Positions 31,901 to 39,631 of a stretch of DNA of 64,000 nt are shown piece by piece. The DNA is taken from contig NZ_BCWW01000004.1 of the NCBI RefSeq assembly GCF_001894785.1, positions 248,001 through 312,000 on the forward strand. Direction: 5' to 3'. Source of the stretch: Rhodococcoides fascians NBRC 12155 = LMG 3623. GTDB taxonomy: Bacteria > Actinomycetota > Actinomycetes > Mycobacteriales > Mycobacteriaceae. The notes under the pieces are model-generated. The model was not told the origin of the DNA. It ran no database searches and saw nothing but the letters and a program-made list of their open reading frames with translations. How positions within the stretch are numbered: position 1 is the stretch's first letter; the number at the start of each line of letters is the position of its first letter. The position numbers were made by a program, and so were the translations under genes.

Positions 31901-32530
31901 GCTCAGGTGTACACCACCTGGGGCGGCTTCGCCTACGGCCGCGGACTCGACGGAGTACCCGCGTCGGACGACATGCGCACTGCGTACAAGCGTATTGCCG
32001 TGGCCGCCAAGAACACCGATACACGTGAGCACGACATCGCCGATTCCGACGACTACTTCCAGTACCACGGCGGCATGGTCGCGACCGTGCGCGCGCTGAC
32101 CGGAAAGTCGCCCGAGGCATACATCGGTGACAGCACGCGGCCGGAATCGGTTCGCACGCGCACACTCTCGGAAGAAACCGCCCGCGTCTTCCGCGCTCGG
32201 GTCGTCAACCCTCGGTGGCTCGAAGCCATGCGCAGGCACGGCTACAAGGGTGCGTTCGAGATGGCGGCGACCGTGGACTACCTGTTCGGTTACGACGCCA
32301 CCACCGATGTGGTGCAGGACTGGATGTACGAGAAGTTGGCCGAGACCTATGTGCTCGACGAGCAGAACCAGAAGTTCATGCAACAGTCCAATCCCTGGGC
32401 ACTGCACGGTATTGCCGAACGACTGCTCGAGGCCGCGGAGCGCAAGATGTGGGCCGAGCCGGACAAGCAGGTTCTCGACGGCTTGCGCCAGGTGTACCTG
32501 GAAACCGAAGGTGAGCTCGAGGGGGAGTAG
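28925..32530 (+). CDS. cobN: Cobaltochelatase subunit CobN
   Basis: The protein has 1201 residues from GTG 28925, with GAGGAGGG upstream. It belongs to the CobN/ChlH family: VRILGSRRSWESGIEAVL near the N-terminus, HYLAAYRWI and DAMVHLGKHGNLEWLPGK in the middle, LINVLPTGRNFYSVDPKAVPS, and LFGYDATTDVVQDWMYEKLAETYV near the C-terminus. CobN inserts cobalt into hydrogenobyrinic acid a,c-diamide together with CobS and CobT, which are not in this window. It is the only gene here placed behind the cobalamin riboswitch. Confidence 0.96.
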   Translation: MFLLLSTSDTDLLSARASGADFTWGNPSRLLAEDIPSMAESAELIIVRILGSRRSWESGIEAVLATGLPVVVLGGEQAPDADLMEISTVPANVAAQAHNYLAEGGSGNLRQLYNFLSDTVLLTGHGFDAPRHLPTWGHLERNSAQHSDGPTVAILYYRAQHLAGNTTYIDALAAAVENAGANALPIYCASLRTAEADLLETLKSADALIVTVLAAGGTKPAGASAGGDDEAWDVAELAALDVPILQGLCLTSSRATWSENDDGLSPLDVATQVAVPEFDGRLITVPFSFKEIDDDGLTTYIPDHERAARVAGIAVRHARLRHIPAADRRIALMFSAYPTKHARIGNAVGLDTPASAIALMSDMREAGYDLGPLEGPDSVPGLAARDGDALIHALIARGGQDPNWLTDAQLEGNPIRISAARYRTWFEQLPDDLREGVIEHWGPAPGDLYVDRSADPDGEIVIAAMQFGNVVIMVQPPRGFGEKPVAIYHDPDLPPSHHYLAAYRWISAAREDGGFGADAMVHLGKHGNLEWLPGKTLGMSASCGTDAALGDLPLIYPFLVNDPGEGTQAKRRAHATLVDHLIPPMARAESYGDISRLEQLLDEHANISALDPAKLPAIRQQIWTLMTAAQMHKDLGLDERPDEEVFDDMLLHVDGWLCEIKDVQIRDGLHILGQEPVGDAEVELVLAMLRARQMWGGEQTVPGLREALGLSEDGDEERTRVDSIEAVAHGLVAAMQATQWNPAEAERVAGEHGDVVAEIMRFAAAEVVPRLRGTSREIEQVLHALDGGFIAAGPSGSPLRGLINVLPTGRNFYSVDPKAVPSKLAWETGQAMAESLLARYRQDHGEWPKSVGLSVWGTSAMRTSGDDIAEVFALLGVSPVWDEASRRVTRLEVIDLDELDRPRIDVTVRISGFFRDAFPHVLALLDDAVRMVAALDEPADRNYVRAHAQADLAEHGDERRSTTRIFGSKPGTYGAGLLQLIDSKTWRSDDDLAQVYTTWGGFAYGRGLDGVPASDDMRTAYKRIAVAAKNTDTREHDIADSDDYFQYHGGMVATVRALTGKSPEAYIGDSTRPESVRTRTLSEETARVFRARVVNPRWLEAMRRHGYKGAFEMAATVDYLFGYDATTDVVQDWMYEKLAETYVLDEQNQKFMQQSNPWALHGIAERLLEAAERKMWAEPDKQVLDGLRQVYLETEGELEGE

Positions 32531-32535
32531 CGACG

Positions 32536-32541
32536 TACCCT
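32536..32541 (+). promoter_or_regulatory. -10 box of the PPOX gene, leaderless arrangement
   Basis: TACCCT is followed by seven bases and ATG 32549. The box begins five bases after the cobN stop. Confidence 0.4.
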
Positions 32542-32548
32542 TCTCGGT

Positions 32549-32929
32549 ATGACTGCCACCTTCGAGGACATTGCCAAGGGCAAGTACGTACTGCTGACGA
32601 CGTTCAAGAAGGACGGCACCGCCGTACCGACCCCGCTCTGGGGTGCGCTCGACGGTGATCGTCTGCTCGTGTGGACGGTGTCGGATTCGTGGAAGGTCAA
32701 GCGCATTCGCCGTAACTCGAAGGTTCTGCTCGCACCGTGCGACATGCGCGGCAAACCCCAGGGCGACGCGGTCGACGCGACAGCCGAGATCCTCGATGCA
32801 GCCGGCACCGAGAAAGCGCGCGCGGCGATAGTGTCGAAGTACGGCATCCTGGGCTGGCTCACCGTGAAGGGCAGCGTTCTTCGAAGGGGCAAGAGCGGCT
32901 CGGTCGGGCTCGCGATCACTCCCGCGTAA
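32549..32929 (+). CDS. PPOX-class F420-dependent protein (Rv2061c type)
   Basis: The protein has 126 residues. The split-barrel signature is KYVLLTTFKKDGTAVPTPLWGAL, then WTVSDSWKVKRIRRNSKVLLAPCDMRGKP. The C-terminal part is IVSKYGILGWLTVKGSVLRRGKSG. The family binds F420 or flavin; the substrate is unknown. Gene order cobN-Rv2061c is the same in mycobacteria. Confidence 0.85.
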   Translation: MTATFEDIAKGKYVLLTTFKKDGTAVPTPLWGALDGDRLLVWTVSDSWKVKRIRRNSKVLLAPCDMRGKPQGDAVDATAEILDAAGTEKARAAIVSKYGILGWLTVKGSVLRRGKSGSVGLAITPA

Positions 32930-33017
32930 CCGGTCTGCACGACGACACCATCGTTGGTATGCGCAGTTCCGAATGCTTCATGAGGCGGCTTCCCCTGCTG
33001 CCGGAACGGAGCACCAC

Positions 33018-33443
33018 GTGCCTATTGCAGTGACCGATTACAACCATGTCCGACTCACCGTCAGTGACATCGACCGATCCCGATCGTTCTACGACTCGGT
33101 GTTCGGCTTCGAGGTCGCCTACGCCTGGGATCCCGACGCGGACGAGGAGACCAAGAAAGCCCTGTGGTTCCTCTTCGGCGGCGTGATCTACCAGTTCGGC
33201 GGGGGTTTGCTCGGTCTGCGCCCGGTTGCACCGAGCGACGACACCTTCGCCGAGGACCGGTGCGGGCTGGACCACCTCAGCTTCACCGTCGATACCCGTG
33301 CCGCGCTCGAGGATGCAGTCAAGACGCTCGATGAGCTCGGCATCGCGCACGAGGGCATCAAGGACGCAGGGCCCGGACTGTCCATCGTGGAGTTCCGGGA
33401 CCCCGACAACATCGCTCTCGAGCTGTCCGGACCCGACAAGTAG
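33018..33443 (+). CDS. VOC-family (glyoxalase/dioxygenase fold) protein
   Basis: The protein has 141 residues from GTG 33018, with GGAG six bases upstream. YNHVRLTVSDIDRSRSFYDSVFGFEV and GLDHLSFTVDTRAALEDAVKTLDELGI are the two repeated beta-alpha-beta-beta-beta units; metal ligands expected are H in NHVRL, H in DHLSF, and E in FRDPDNIALEL. The reaction is not predictable. The gene stands alone, converging on tldE. Confidence 0.85.
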   Translation: MPIAVTDYNHVRLTVSDIDRSRSFYDSVFGFEVAYAWDPDADEETKKALWFLFGGVIYQFGGGLLGLRPVAPSDDTFAEDRCGLDHLSFTVDTRAALEDAVKTLDELGIAHEGIKDAGPGLSIVEFRDPDNIALELSGPDK

Positions 33444-33459
33444 CGGTCGGACGCAGGGC

Positions 33460-33479
33460 CTGCGGGAACGACCCGGCAG
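33460..33479. terminator. Hairpin between convergent VOC and TldE genes
   Basis: CTGCGGG (33460-33466) and CCCGGCAG (33472-33479) pair with one bulged base around AACGA. It is short but well placed for both genes. Confidence 0.4.
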
Positions 33480-33482
33480 ACC

Positions 33483-34844
33483 CTATTGCGCGGCGCTGAC
33501 CGAGGACATGTGAAAGTCCGGAATGCGCAGCGGCGGCATTGCCGTGCGAGTGAACCAATCCTTCCACTCGCGCGGCAGTGTTGCCTCCGTCCGTCCGACC
33601 TCGGTGACACGTCGCAACAGATCCAGAGGACTCTCGTTGAACCGGAAGTTGTTGACGGCTCCGATGATCCGGCCGTCCTCGATGGCGTAGACGCCGTCGC
33701 GGGTGAGACCCGTGAGCAGCAACGACGTCGGATCGACCTCTCGGATGTACCACAGTGTCGTCAGTAACAGCCCGCGCTCGGTCGACGCGACCATCGCGTC
33801 GATCCCGGTGTCGCTGCCGCCGGTGAGGATCAGATTCTCCCCGGGGACGGCAACGGGTACCTCGAACTTCCGGGCTCCGGCGCGGGTATAGGCCAGTGCT
33901 GCGATCGCGCCGTCCCGGATCCAATCGACCCGGTCGATGCCGAGACCGTTGTCGAACACCGACACCGCATCACTGGAGGAGCCCGCCGCGACGAACGGCG
34001 CGTACCCGAGACCGGGCTCGCGCGGGTCGGAGTGCAGCGTCAGCGGCAGCTCGGTGAGCTTCTCGCCGACTCGGGTGCCACCGGCCCGCGAGAGTGCGGT
34101 GCGACCCTCCTGGGCCCCGCGCCCCTCCATGGTCCACATCAGGTAGATCATCAGATCGGCCACGGCGGAGGGCGGCAACACCGTGTCGTACCGACCGGCG
34201 GGACGCTCCACGGTGTTCTGCGCCCAGCCCAGCCTGGTGGACAATTCGTCGAGCATCGATGCCACCGACACGTCGCGGAAATCGGCTGTACCTTTCCCCA
34301 CCCAGGCACTCGCCCCGGACCGCTTTCCGTTGATCTCGATCGACCCGGTCGGCTGTGTGAACGTGCGTCGCACTCCGGTCGAGGTTCCGAGCCACACGTT
34401 GTCGACGCGATTCTCGGCGAATCCGTACAACGTGTCTCGGCCGTCGAATCCGACGTTCAGTTCCGTTGCCAGCGAACCGAACACGTCGATCGACGTGTCC
34501 TGCGCGTGTCGATCCCAGCCGTCCGGCTCGGAATCGGGGGTCAGCAGCGGCATCGCGTCGTCCGCAGGCTCGGCGGCGCGGGCCGCTGCTTCACTGGCAC
34601 GCACGACGTCCGCGATCTCGCTCGGATCGACACTGGTGGACGACACCGAACCCACCCGCGCCACGTCCCCGTTCCGGACGATGGACACCACCACCCACTG
34701 CCTCGAAGTGGAGACGCCGTTCGTGGTCATCGAATTGCCCGCCCACCGAAGCGTCGCGTCGCTGGAGTCGGTGACGAGGACGACGGTGTCGTCGACGCTC
34801 GCACACGCCAACGCACGTTCGATCACCTGCTGCGGCTCGATCAT
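33483..34844 (-). CDS. tldE: TldE/PmbA-family metalloprotease subunit
   Basis: The protein has 453 residues. It shows the TldE-type two-domain layout without the HExxxH site: DATLRWAGNSMTTNGVSTSRQWVVVS at the start, GKGTADFRDVSVASML, YDTVLPPSAVADLMIYLMW, and the C-terminal ENLILTGGSDTGIDAMVASTERGLLLTTLWYIREVDPTSLLLTGLTRDGVYAIEDG. TldE pairs with TldD to degrade unfolded peptides or to trim peptide natural products. Start ATG overlaps the tldD stop. Confidence 0.9.
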   Translation of the reverse strand: MIEPQQVIERALACASVDDTVVLVTDSSDATLRWAGNSMTTNGVSTSRQWVVVSIVRNGDVARVGSVSSTSVDPSEIADVVRASEAAARAAEPADDAMPLLTPDSEPDGWDRHAQDTSIDVFGSLATELNVGFDGRDTLYGFAENRVDNVWLGTSTGVRRTFTQPTGSIEINGKRSGASAWVGKGTADFRDVSVASMLDELSTRLGWAQNTVERPAGRYDTVLPPSAVADLMIYLMWTMEGRGAQEGRTALSRAGGTRVGEKLTELPLTLHSDPREPGLGYAPFVAAGSSSDAVSVFDNGLGIDRVDWIRDGAIAALAYTRAGARKFEVPVAVPGENLILTGGSDTGIDAMVASTERGLLLTTLWYIREVDPTSLLLTGLTRDGVYAIEDGRIIGAVNNFRFNESPLDLLRRVTEVGRTEATLPREWKDWFTRTAMPPLRIPDFHMSSVSAAQ

Positions 34845-36367
34845 CGACCTGCCTCCGATCGGGTGTTGAGGACGTTGACCCCGCGGAACAGTGCGACCGG
34901 GCAACCGTGACTGACCGCGGCGACCTGACCGGGTTGGGCCTTGCCGCAGTTGAATGCCCCACCGAGTTTCCAGGTGGAGCGACCTCCGAGCAGTTCCATC
35001 GAACCCCAGAAATCCGTCGTCGTCGCCTGATAGGCGACGTCGCGCACCTGGCCGTCGAGCACACCGTTTCGAATCCGGTAGAAGCGTTGTCCGGTGAACT
35101 GGAAGTTGTACCGCTGCATATCGATCGACCACGATTTGTCGCCGACCACGTAGATACCGTCCTCGACCGCGGCGATGACCTCCTCGGTCGACCGGTCGGT
35201 GTCGGGATCGGGCTGCAACGACACGTTCGCCATGCGTTGGATCGGAACGTGATGTGCGGAGTCGGCGTAGGAGCATCCGTTGGACCGTTCCAGTCCGAGC
35301 CTCGGGGCGAAGACCCGATCGAGTTGGTAGCCGACGAGTGTTCCGTCGCGAACCAGATCCCACTTCTGCGCGGCCACGCCGTCGTCGTCGTAGCCGATAC
35401 TGGCGAGACCGTTCACCTCGGTCCGGTCTGCGGTGACGTGCATGATGGGTGAGCCGTAACGCAAGGTTCCGAGCTGATCGGGTGTGGCGAAGGACGTCCC
35501 GGCGTAGGCGGCCTCGTACCCGATCGCTCGGTCGTATTCCGTTGCGTGTCCGATGGATTCGTGGATGGTGAGCCACAGGTTGGTGGGATCGATGACGAGA
35601 TCCGTCGGACCTGCCACCACCGACGGGGCCTTGACCTTCTCGGCCAGCCACTCCGGGATGCGCGCGAGTTCGTCCGCCCAGTCCCAAGTGCTGTGTTCAC
35701 CGAGGTATTCCCAGCCACGTCCGACGGGCGGTGCCAATGTCCGCATCGAATCGAACGCACCGGCCGCTCGGTCCACGGCAGTGGCCTCGAACTGCGGGTG
35801 TAGTCGTACCCGTTGCTGAGTGATCGAGCTGCCCGCCGAATCGGCATAGAACGACTGTTCCTTGACCTGCAGCACCGACGCCGTGACGTGGTCGACGCCG
35901 TCGGAGGCGGACAACCTGGCCGAGTACTCGGCCAGCAGCGCCACTTTGTCGGTGGTGGGAACGTCGAACGGGTCGATCTCGTACTGCGAGACCCAGACCG
36001 CGTCCGAGTACACCGGTTCGGGCGCGAGTTCGACCCGTTCGCGGTTGAGCACGCGTAACGCCGTCGCCACCTCGGCCGCACGCCGCGCCGTGGTGGCAGC
36101 CGCGTCGGTACTCAGCTCGGCGTGAGAGGCGAAACCCCAGGTGCCGTCGACGACCACCCGCACCGCCAACCCGATTTCCCCGGCGTCGACGGCGGATTGC
36201 ACCGAGCCGTCGCGCAGTGAAATCGACTGGGTCGTCAGCCGCTGCACCCGGAAGTCCGCATGCGAGGCTCCGGCCGTGCGCGCCGCGCTCAGGGCCGCGT
36301 CGGCAAGTTCTCGCAGGGGGAGGGCAAGGAAGTCGGCGTCGACCGACCGGTCCGATGGTGTCGTCAC
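34841..36367 (-). CDS. tldD: TldD-family metalloprotease catalytic subunit
   Basis: The protein has 508 residues. The zinc site HESIGHATE (H269, E270, H274, with E277) matches the HExxxH of TldD. Other signature parts are RLTTQSISLRDGSVQSAV, GTWGFASHAELS and the downstream GCSYADSAHHVPIQRMANVSLQPD. The TldD/TldE heterodimer is a protease with a narrow tunnel; known bacterial roles include antitoxin and microcin processing. It is coupled to tldE and starts ten bases after the TSUP gene. Confidence 0.92.
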   Translation of the reverse strand: MTTPSDRSVDADFLALPLRELADAALSAARTAGASHADFRVQRLTTQSISLRDGSVQSAVDAGEIGLAVRVVVDGTWGFASHAELSTDAAATTARRAAEVATALRVLNRERVELAPEPVYSDAVWVSQYEIDPFDVPTTDKVALLAEYSARLSASDGVDHVTASVLQVKEQSFYADSAGSSITQQRVRLHPQFEATAVDRAAGAFDSMRTLAPPVGRGWEYLGEHSTWDWADELARIPEWLAEKVKAPSVVAGPTDLVIDPTNLWLTIHESIGHATEYDRAIGYEAAYAGTSFATPDQLGTLRYGSPIMHVTADRTEVNGLASIGYDDDGVAAQKWDLVRDGTLVGYQLDRVFAPRLGLERSNGCSYADSAHHVPIQRMANVSLQPDPDTDRSTEEVIAAVEDGIYVVGDKSWSIDMQRYNFQFTGQRFYRIRNGVLDGQVRDVAYQATTTDFWGSMELLGGRSTWKLGGAFNCGKAQPGQVAAVSHGCPVALFRGVNVLNTRSEAGR

Positions 36368-36377
36368 GACTGTGACG

Positions 36378-37145
36378 CTAGCCGAATTGTTGCCAGCCGA
36401 GGCGTAGGACCATGCCGATCACGACGACGAGCAACACGATCCTGACGAAGCCTGCGCCCCTGGCGACCGCCGTCCTCGAACCGAGTACCGCACCGACGAC
36501 ATTGCAGGCGGCCATCGCAGCACCGAGTTGCCAGTACACACTGCCGGTGAATGCGAAGTAGGTCAGCGCACCGACATTGGAGCCGACGTTGATCACCTTT
36601 GCCATCGCGGCGCTGCGGACGAATTCGGTGCCCAGCATCGTCGCGAAGACGATGATGAGGAAGGTGCCGGTGCCGGGTCCGAGAATGCCGTCGTAGAACC
36701 CGATGCCGGCTGCGGCGAGGCCGATGACGATCAGAACTTTGCGATGCGTCGGGGGCGACGGTGCCGCGGTACGACCGATGGTCGGTCGGCAGGTCACCAG
36801 TACCGCAACGCCGACCAGCACGACCATGATGATCGGCACGAAGAGGTCGCGGTCGATCAACGACACCGCGGCAGCGCCCGCCGCCGAGGTCGTCGCCGCG
36901 ATCGCGCCGGCAGGAACGAGCACCTTCCAGTCGAGCGAGACCTTGCGGGCGAACGTGACGACGGCGGCGACTGTTCCGAAGACTGCGGTCGCCTTGTTGG
37001 TCGCGAGGGCTGCCTGCTGTGTCAGTTGCGGTGCCACGAGCAAGATCGCCGGCAACAGAATGAGACCGCCTCCGCCGACCACGGCGTCGACCCATCCTGC
37101 TGCTGTCGCGGCGGCCATCAACAATCCCCAGTCCGCGACAGTCAT
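36378..37145 (-). CDS. TSUP-family (TauE/SafE) membrane transporter
   Basis: The protein has 255 residues with about seven to eight hydrophobic helices. The first half has AAGWVDAVVGGGGLILLPAIL, the second AAGIGFYDGILGPGTGTFLIIVF; the repeated Gly-rich helices are the TSUP hallmark. Members export sulfite, sulfoacetate or related anions; substrate here is unknown. It is the first gene of a minus-strand unit with tldD and tldE, which is an odd partner for a protease. Only 17 bases separate its start from the divergent kinase gene. Confidence 0.88.
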   Translation of the reverse strand: MTVADWGLLMAAATAAGWVDAVVGGGGLILLPAILLVAPQLTQQAALATNKATAVFGTVAAVVTFARKVSLDWKVLVPAGAIAATTSAAGAAAVSLIDRDLFVPIIMVVLVGVAVLVTCRPTIGRTAAPSPPTHRKVLIVIGLAAAGIGFYDGILGPGTGTFLIIVFATMLGTEFVRSAAMAKVINVGSNVGALTYFAFTGSVYWQLGAAMAACNVVGAVLGSRTAVARGAGFVRIVLLVVVIGMVLRLGWQQFG

Positions 37146-37162
37146 ACGGCAAACTCAATCAC

Positions 37163-38323
37163 ATGCGTCGATTCAGCCTGTGGCTCCGTGGCCAACCGTT
37201 CGTGGCCGACGCACTGCTCGCCGGTGGGCTTTTCGTCATCGAGATTCTCGTTTTCGTGAGTTCGGCCGACGGCCTGAACGGGCCGTTGTTTCTGGCCTTC
37301 TCGGTGGTCCTGACCGTTCCCGTCGCGTGGCGGCGTCGGTTCCCCAGGTCCGTGGCGGCCGTGGCACTCGTGTCGACGTTCGTCGCCGACGTGTGGGGAG
37401 CCATGGTCGGGGATACCTCCAACGGCCATCCGGCCGCACTGGCGTTGCCGATCATGCTCTACACCCTGGTGGCCTACGTCGGCCGCGCACAGGGGGCCGT
37501 CTACGCCGCCGGTGTGGCCGCCTACTCGGTGTCGTCGTTGTTGCTCTTCCACCAGCCGTTGTTCACGACGCTGCTGTTCAGTGCTCTGCTGTACGCACTG
37601 TCGTGGGTCGCTGCCGAATTCCTCGGTGCCCGACGCGCATACGACGAGGCGATGGAGGCCCGACTGATCGTGGCCGAGTACGACCGGGATCGCCGCGCCG
37701 AGGAGGCCGTGCTCATGGAAAGAACACGTATCGCGCGCGAGCTGCACGATGTCGTCGCCCACGGGGTGAGCGTGATGGTGGTCCAGGCCGACGGGGCGTC
37801 GTATGCCATCAGGCGCAACCCCGAACGTGCCGAGCAGGCGGTGGCCAACATCTCGGCGACGGGCCGGCAGGCGCTGGCCGAACTGCGTAGGACGGTCGCG
37901 CTGCTGCGGACGACCCCCGACGCGGACGACATGCCCGAGTACGGCACGGCCGGTCTGGCCCGCGTCGTGGAAATGATGAGTCGAGCCGGCTTGAACGTCG
38001 AGTTGGAACAGACGGGCAATCTCGACGACATCAGTCCGGCGATCAGTCTCGGCGTACACCGACTCGTCCAGGAATCGCTGACGAACGTTCTTCGGCACGC
38101 CGGCCATGCCCCGCGAGCCGTCGTGCGGGTCGCACGCGAAGCAGACACCGTCACCGTCGAGATCTCCGACAACGGCACCGGCAGTGCGGCGCCACCGACC
38201 GGTGGCGGAGGACACGGACTGGTGGGGATGCGGGAGCGAGTCGCGGTGTTGCAGGGCACGTTGCAGGTCGGTCGTACACCCCAGGGCTTCTGGCTCGTGC
38301 GGGCGAGACTGCCGACCGAGTAG
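37163..38323 (+). CDS. Two-component sensor histidine kinase (NarL/DesK type)
   Basis: The protein has 386 residues. Residues 1-155 hold about four to five membrane helices with short loops and no large external domain. A dimerisation helix follows, with H195 in IARELHDVVAHGVSVM, the HisKA_3 phosphorylation site. The ATPase part has VHRLVQESLTNVLRHAG (N box), EISDNGTG and GHGLVGMRERV. The signal is probably membrane-related. It is paired with the response regulator ten bases downstream. Confidence 0.93.
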   Translation: MRRFSLWLRGQPFVADALLAGGLFVIEILVFVSSADGLNGPLFLAFSVVLTVPVAWRRRFPRSVAAVALVSTFVADVWGAMVGDTSNGHPAALALPIMLYTLVAYVGRAQGAVYAAGVAAYSVSSLLLFHQPLFTTLLFSALLYALSWVAAEFLGARRAYDEAMEARLIVAEYDRDRRAEEAVLMERTRIARELHDVVAHGVSVMVVQADGASYAIRRNPERAEQAVANISATGRQALAELRRTVALLRTTPDADDMPEYGTAGLARVVEMMSRAGLNVELEQTGNLDDISPAISLGVHRLVQESLTNVLRHAGHAPRAVVRVAREADTVTVEISDNGTGSAAPPTGGGGHGLVGMRERVAVLQGTLQVGRTPQGFWLVRARLPTE

Positions 38324-38333
38324 GCGTTAGGTT

Positions 38334-38996
38334 GTGTCGGTGCCGATCACCGTTGTCGTCGTGGACGACCAGGAACTGATGCGAATGGGCCTGAACATGG
38401 TGCTCGAAGCCCAGGACGACATCGAGGTGATCGGTGAAGCGTCCGACGGCTCCGGTGCCATCGAAGCCGTGGCACGGCTGGCGCCCGCCGTGGTCTTGAT
38501 GGACGTCCGCATGCCCGGGATCGACGGGGTCTCCGCCACTCGAGCGATCACCGAATCAGGATCGGACACCAGGGTTCTGGTCATGACGACGTTCGATCTC
38601 GACGAGCACGTACTCGGTGCGCTCAGGGCAGGAGCCAGTGGATTTCTGCTCAAGGACACACCGCCCGAGGATCTGGTATCCGCGATTCGGAGCGTGGCTG
38701 CGGGTGACGCCGTCGTATCACCGAAAGTCACGAAGAGGCTGTTGTCGCGGTTCGTCGAGCGCACCGAGCCGGCCGTCGACCCATCGGTACTGGACGGCCT
38801 GACCGGGCGTGAGCGAGAGGTCATGGCGCACCTGGCAACCGGGCTGTCCAATGCCGAGATCGCGACGGTATTGCACCTGTCCGAGGCGACCATCAAGACC
38901 CACATCGGCCGAATACTGACCAAGCTGGGAGTACGTGACCGAGTGCAAGCCGTCGTACTCGCCTACGAATCCGGCCTCGTCAGACCTGGATCCTGA
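38334..38996 (+). CDS. LuxR/NarL-type response regulator
   Basis: The protein has 220 residues from GTG 38334. The receiver domain has VVVVDDQELMR with acidic pocket, D57 in VVLMDVRMPG as phosphoacceptor, and K in FLLKDTPPEDL. The C-terminal helix-turn-helix is LTGREREVMAHLATGLSNAEIATVLHLSEATIKTHIGRILTKLGV. It is the partner of the preceding kinase. The target genes are not known; the divergent TSUP-tldD-tldE unit is one candidate because of position. Confidence 0.93.
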   Translation: MSVPITVVVVDDQELMRMGLNMVLEAQDDIEVIGEASDGSGAIEAVARLAPAVVLMDVRMPGIDGVSATRAITESGSDTRVLVMTTFDLDEHVLGALRAGASGFLLKDTPPEDLVSAIRSVAAGDAVVSPKVTKRLLSRFVERTEPAVDPSVLDGLTGREREVMAHLATGLSNAEIATVLHLSEATIKTHIGRILTKLGVRDRVQAVVLAYESGLVRPGS

Positions 38997-39077
38997 GAAT
39001 CTCCCGGCAAACAGGACGCATCGGGAGAAAAACGACTGTGCCGGACGTTGTACGGACCAAGCGAAGAAAGGACCGTC

Positions 39078-39614
39078 ATGCTCGCTCTGTTCGTGCTCTA
39101 CGTCGTGGTCGAGGTCACAGCCCTGGTCGCGGTGGGCAGTGCACTCGGTGTGCTGTGGACCGTGGTGCTGCTCATCGCTGGATCGTTGGTCGGTTCGTTG
39201 CTGGTCCGTTCACAAGGCCGGCGGGTACTGGACGGCCTGCGACGCGCATCGCAGGGTGAACGCTCGGCCGAGGGAGCCGTGGCCGACGGCGCACTCTTCG
39301 CTGCAGGGTCGGTGGCCATGTTCGTGCCCGGCCTGGTGACCACGGTGGTAGGCCTGTTGCTGTTGATCCCACCGACTCGCTGGCTGCTCCGGCCTGCCGT
39401 GCTGTGGGCGGCCGCGCGGTGGCTGCCCCGAGTCGCGGCGTCCACTCGGCGCATGCGCCCCACGGTCATCGACGGTGAGGTACTCGACGACCGTACGGCC
39501 AGCGAGAATCGCGGACCACGAACCACCGGACCGTCGCTCGTTCTCGAGGGTGAGGTGATCGACCCGGGCCGCGTCGATCCCGCTGCCGGGGATTTCCCCA
39601 AGTCCCACCGGTAG
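39078..39614 (+). CDS. fxsA: FxsA-family membrane protein
   Basis: The protein has 178 residues from ATG 39078, with AAAGGA five bases upstream. Three to four hydrophobic helices (LALFVLYVVVEVTALVAVG, GVLWTVVLLIAGSLVGSLLV, FAAGSVAMFVPGLVTTVVGLLLLIPPTRWLL) match FxsA. The soluble tail has two repeats of the form VI/DGEVLD and EGEVIDPG. In E. coli FxsA affects phage exclusion; the role here is unknown. Mycobacteria also carry FxsA near this point (Rv2053c). Confidence 0.85.
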   Translation: MLALFVLYVVVEVTALVAVGSALGVLWTVVLLIAGSLVGSLLVRSQGRRVLDGLRRASQGERSAEGAVADGALFAAGSVAMFVPGLVTTVVGLLLLIPPTRWLLRPAVLWAAARWLPRVAASTRRMRPTVIDGEVLDDRTASENRGPRTTGPSLVLEGEVIDPGRVDPAAGDFPKSHR

Positions 39615-39631
39615 GGGCAGACTGGTCGCTC

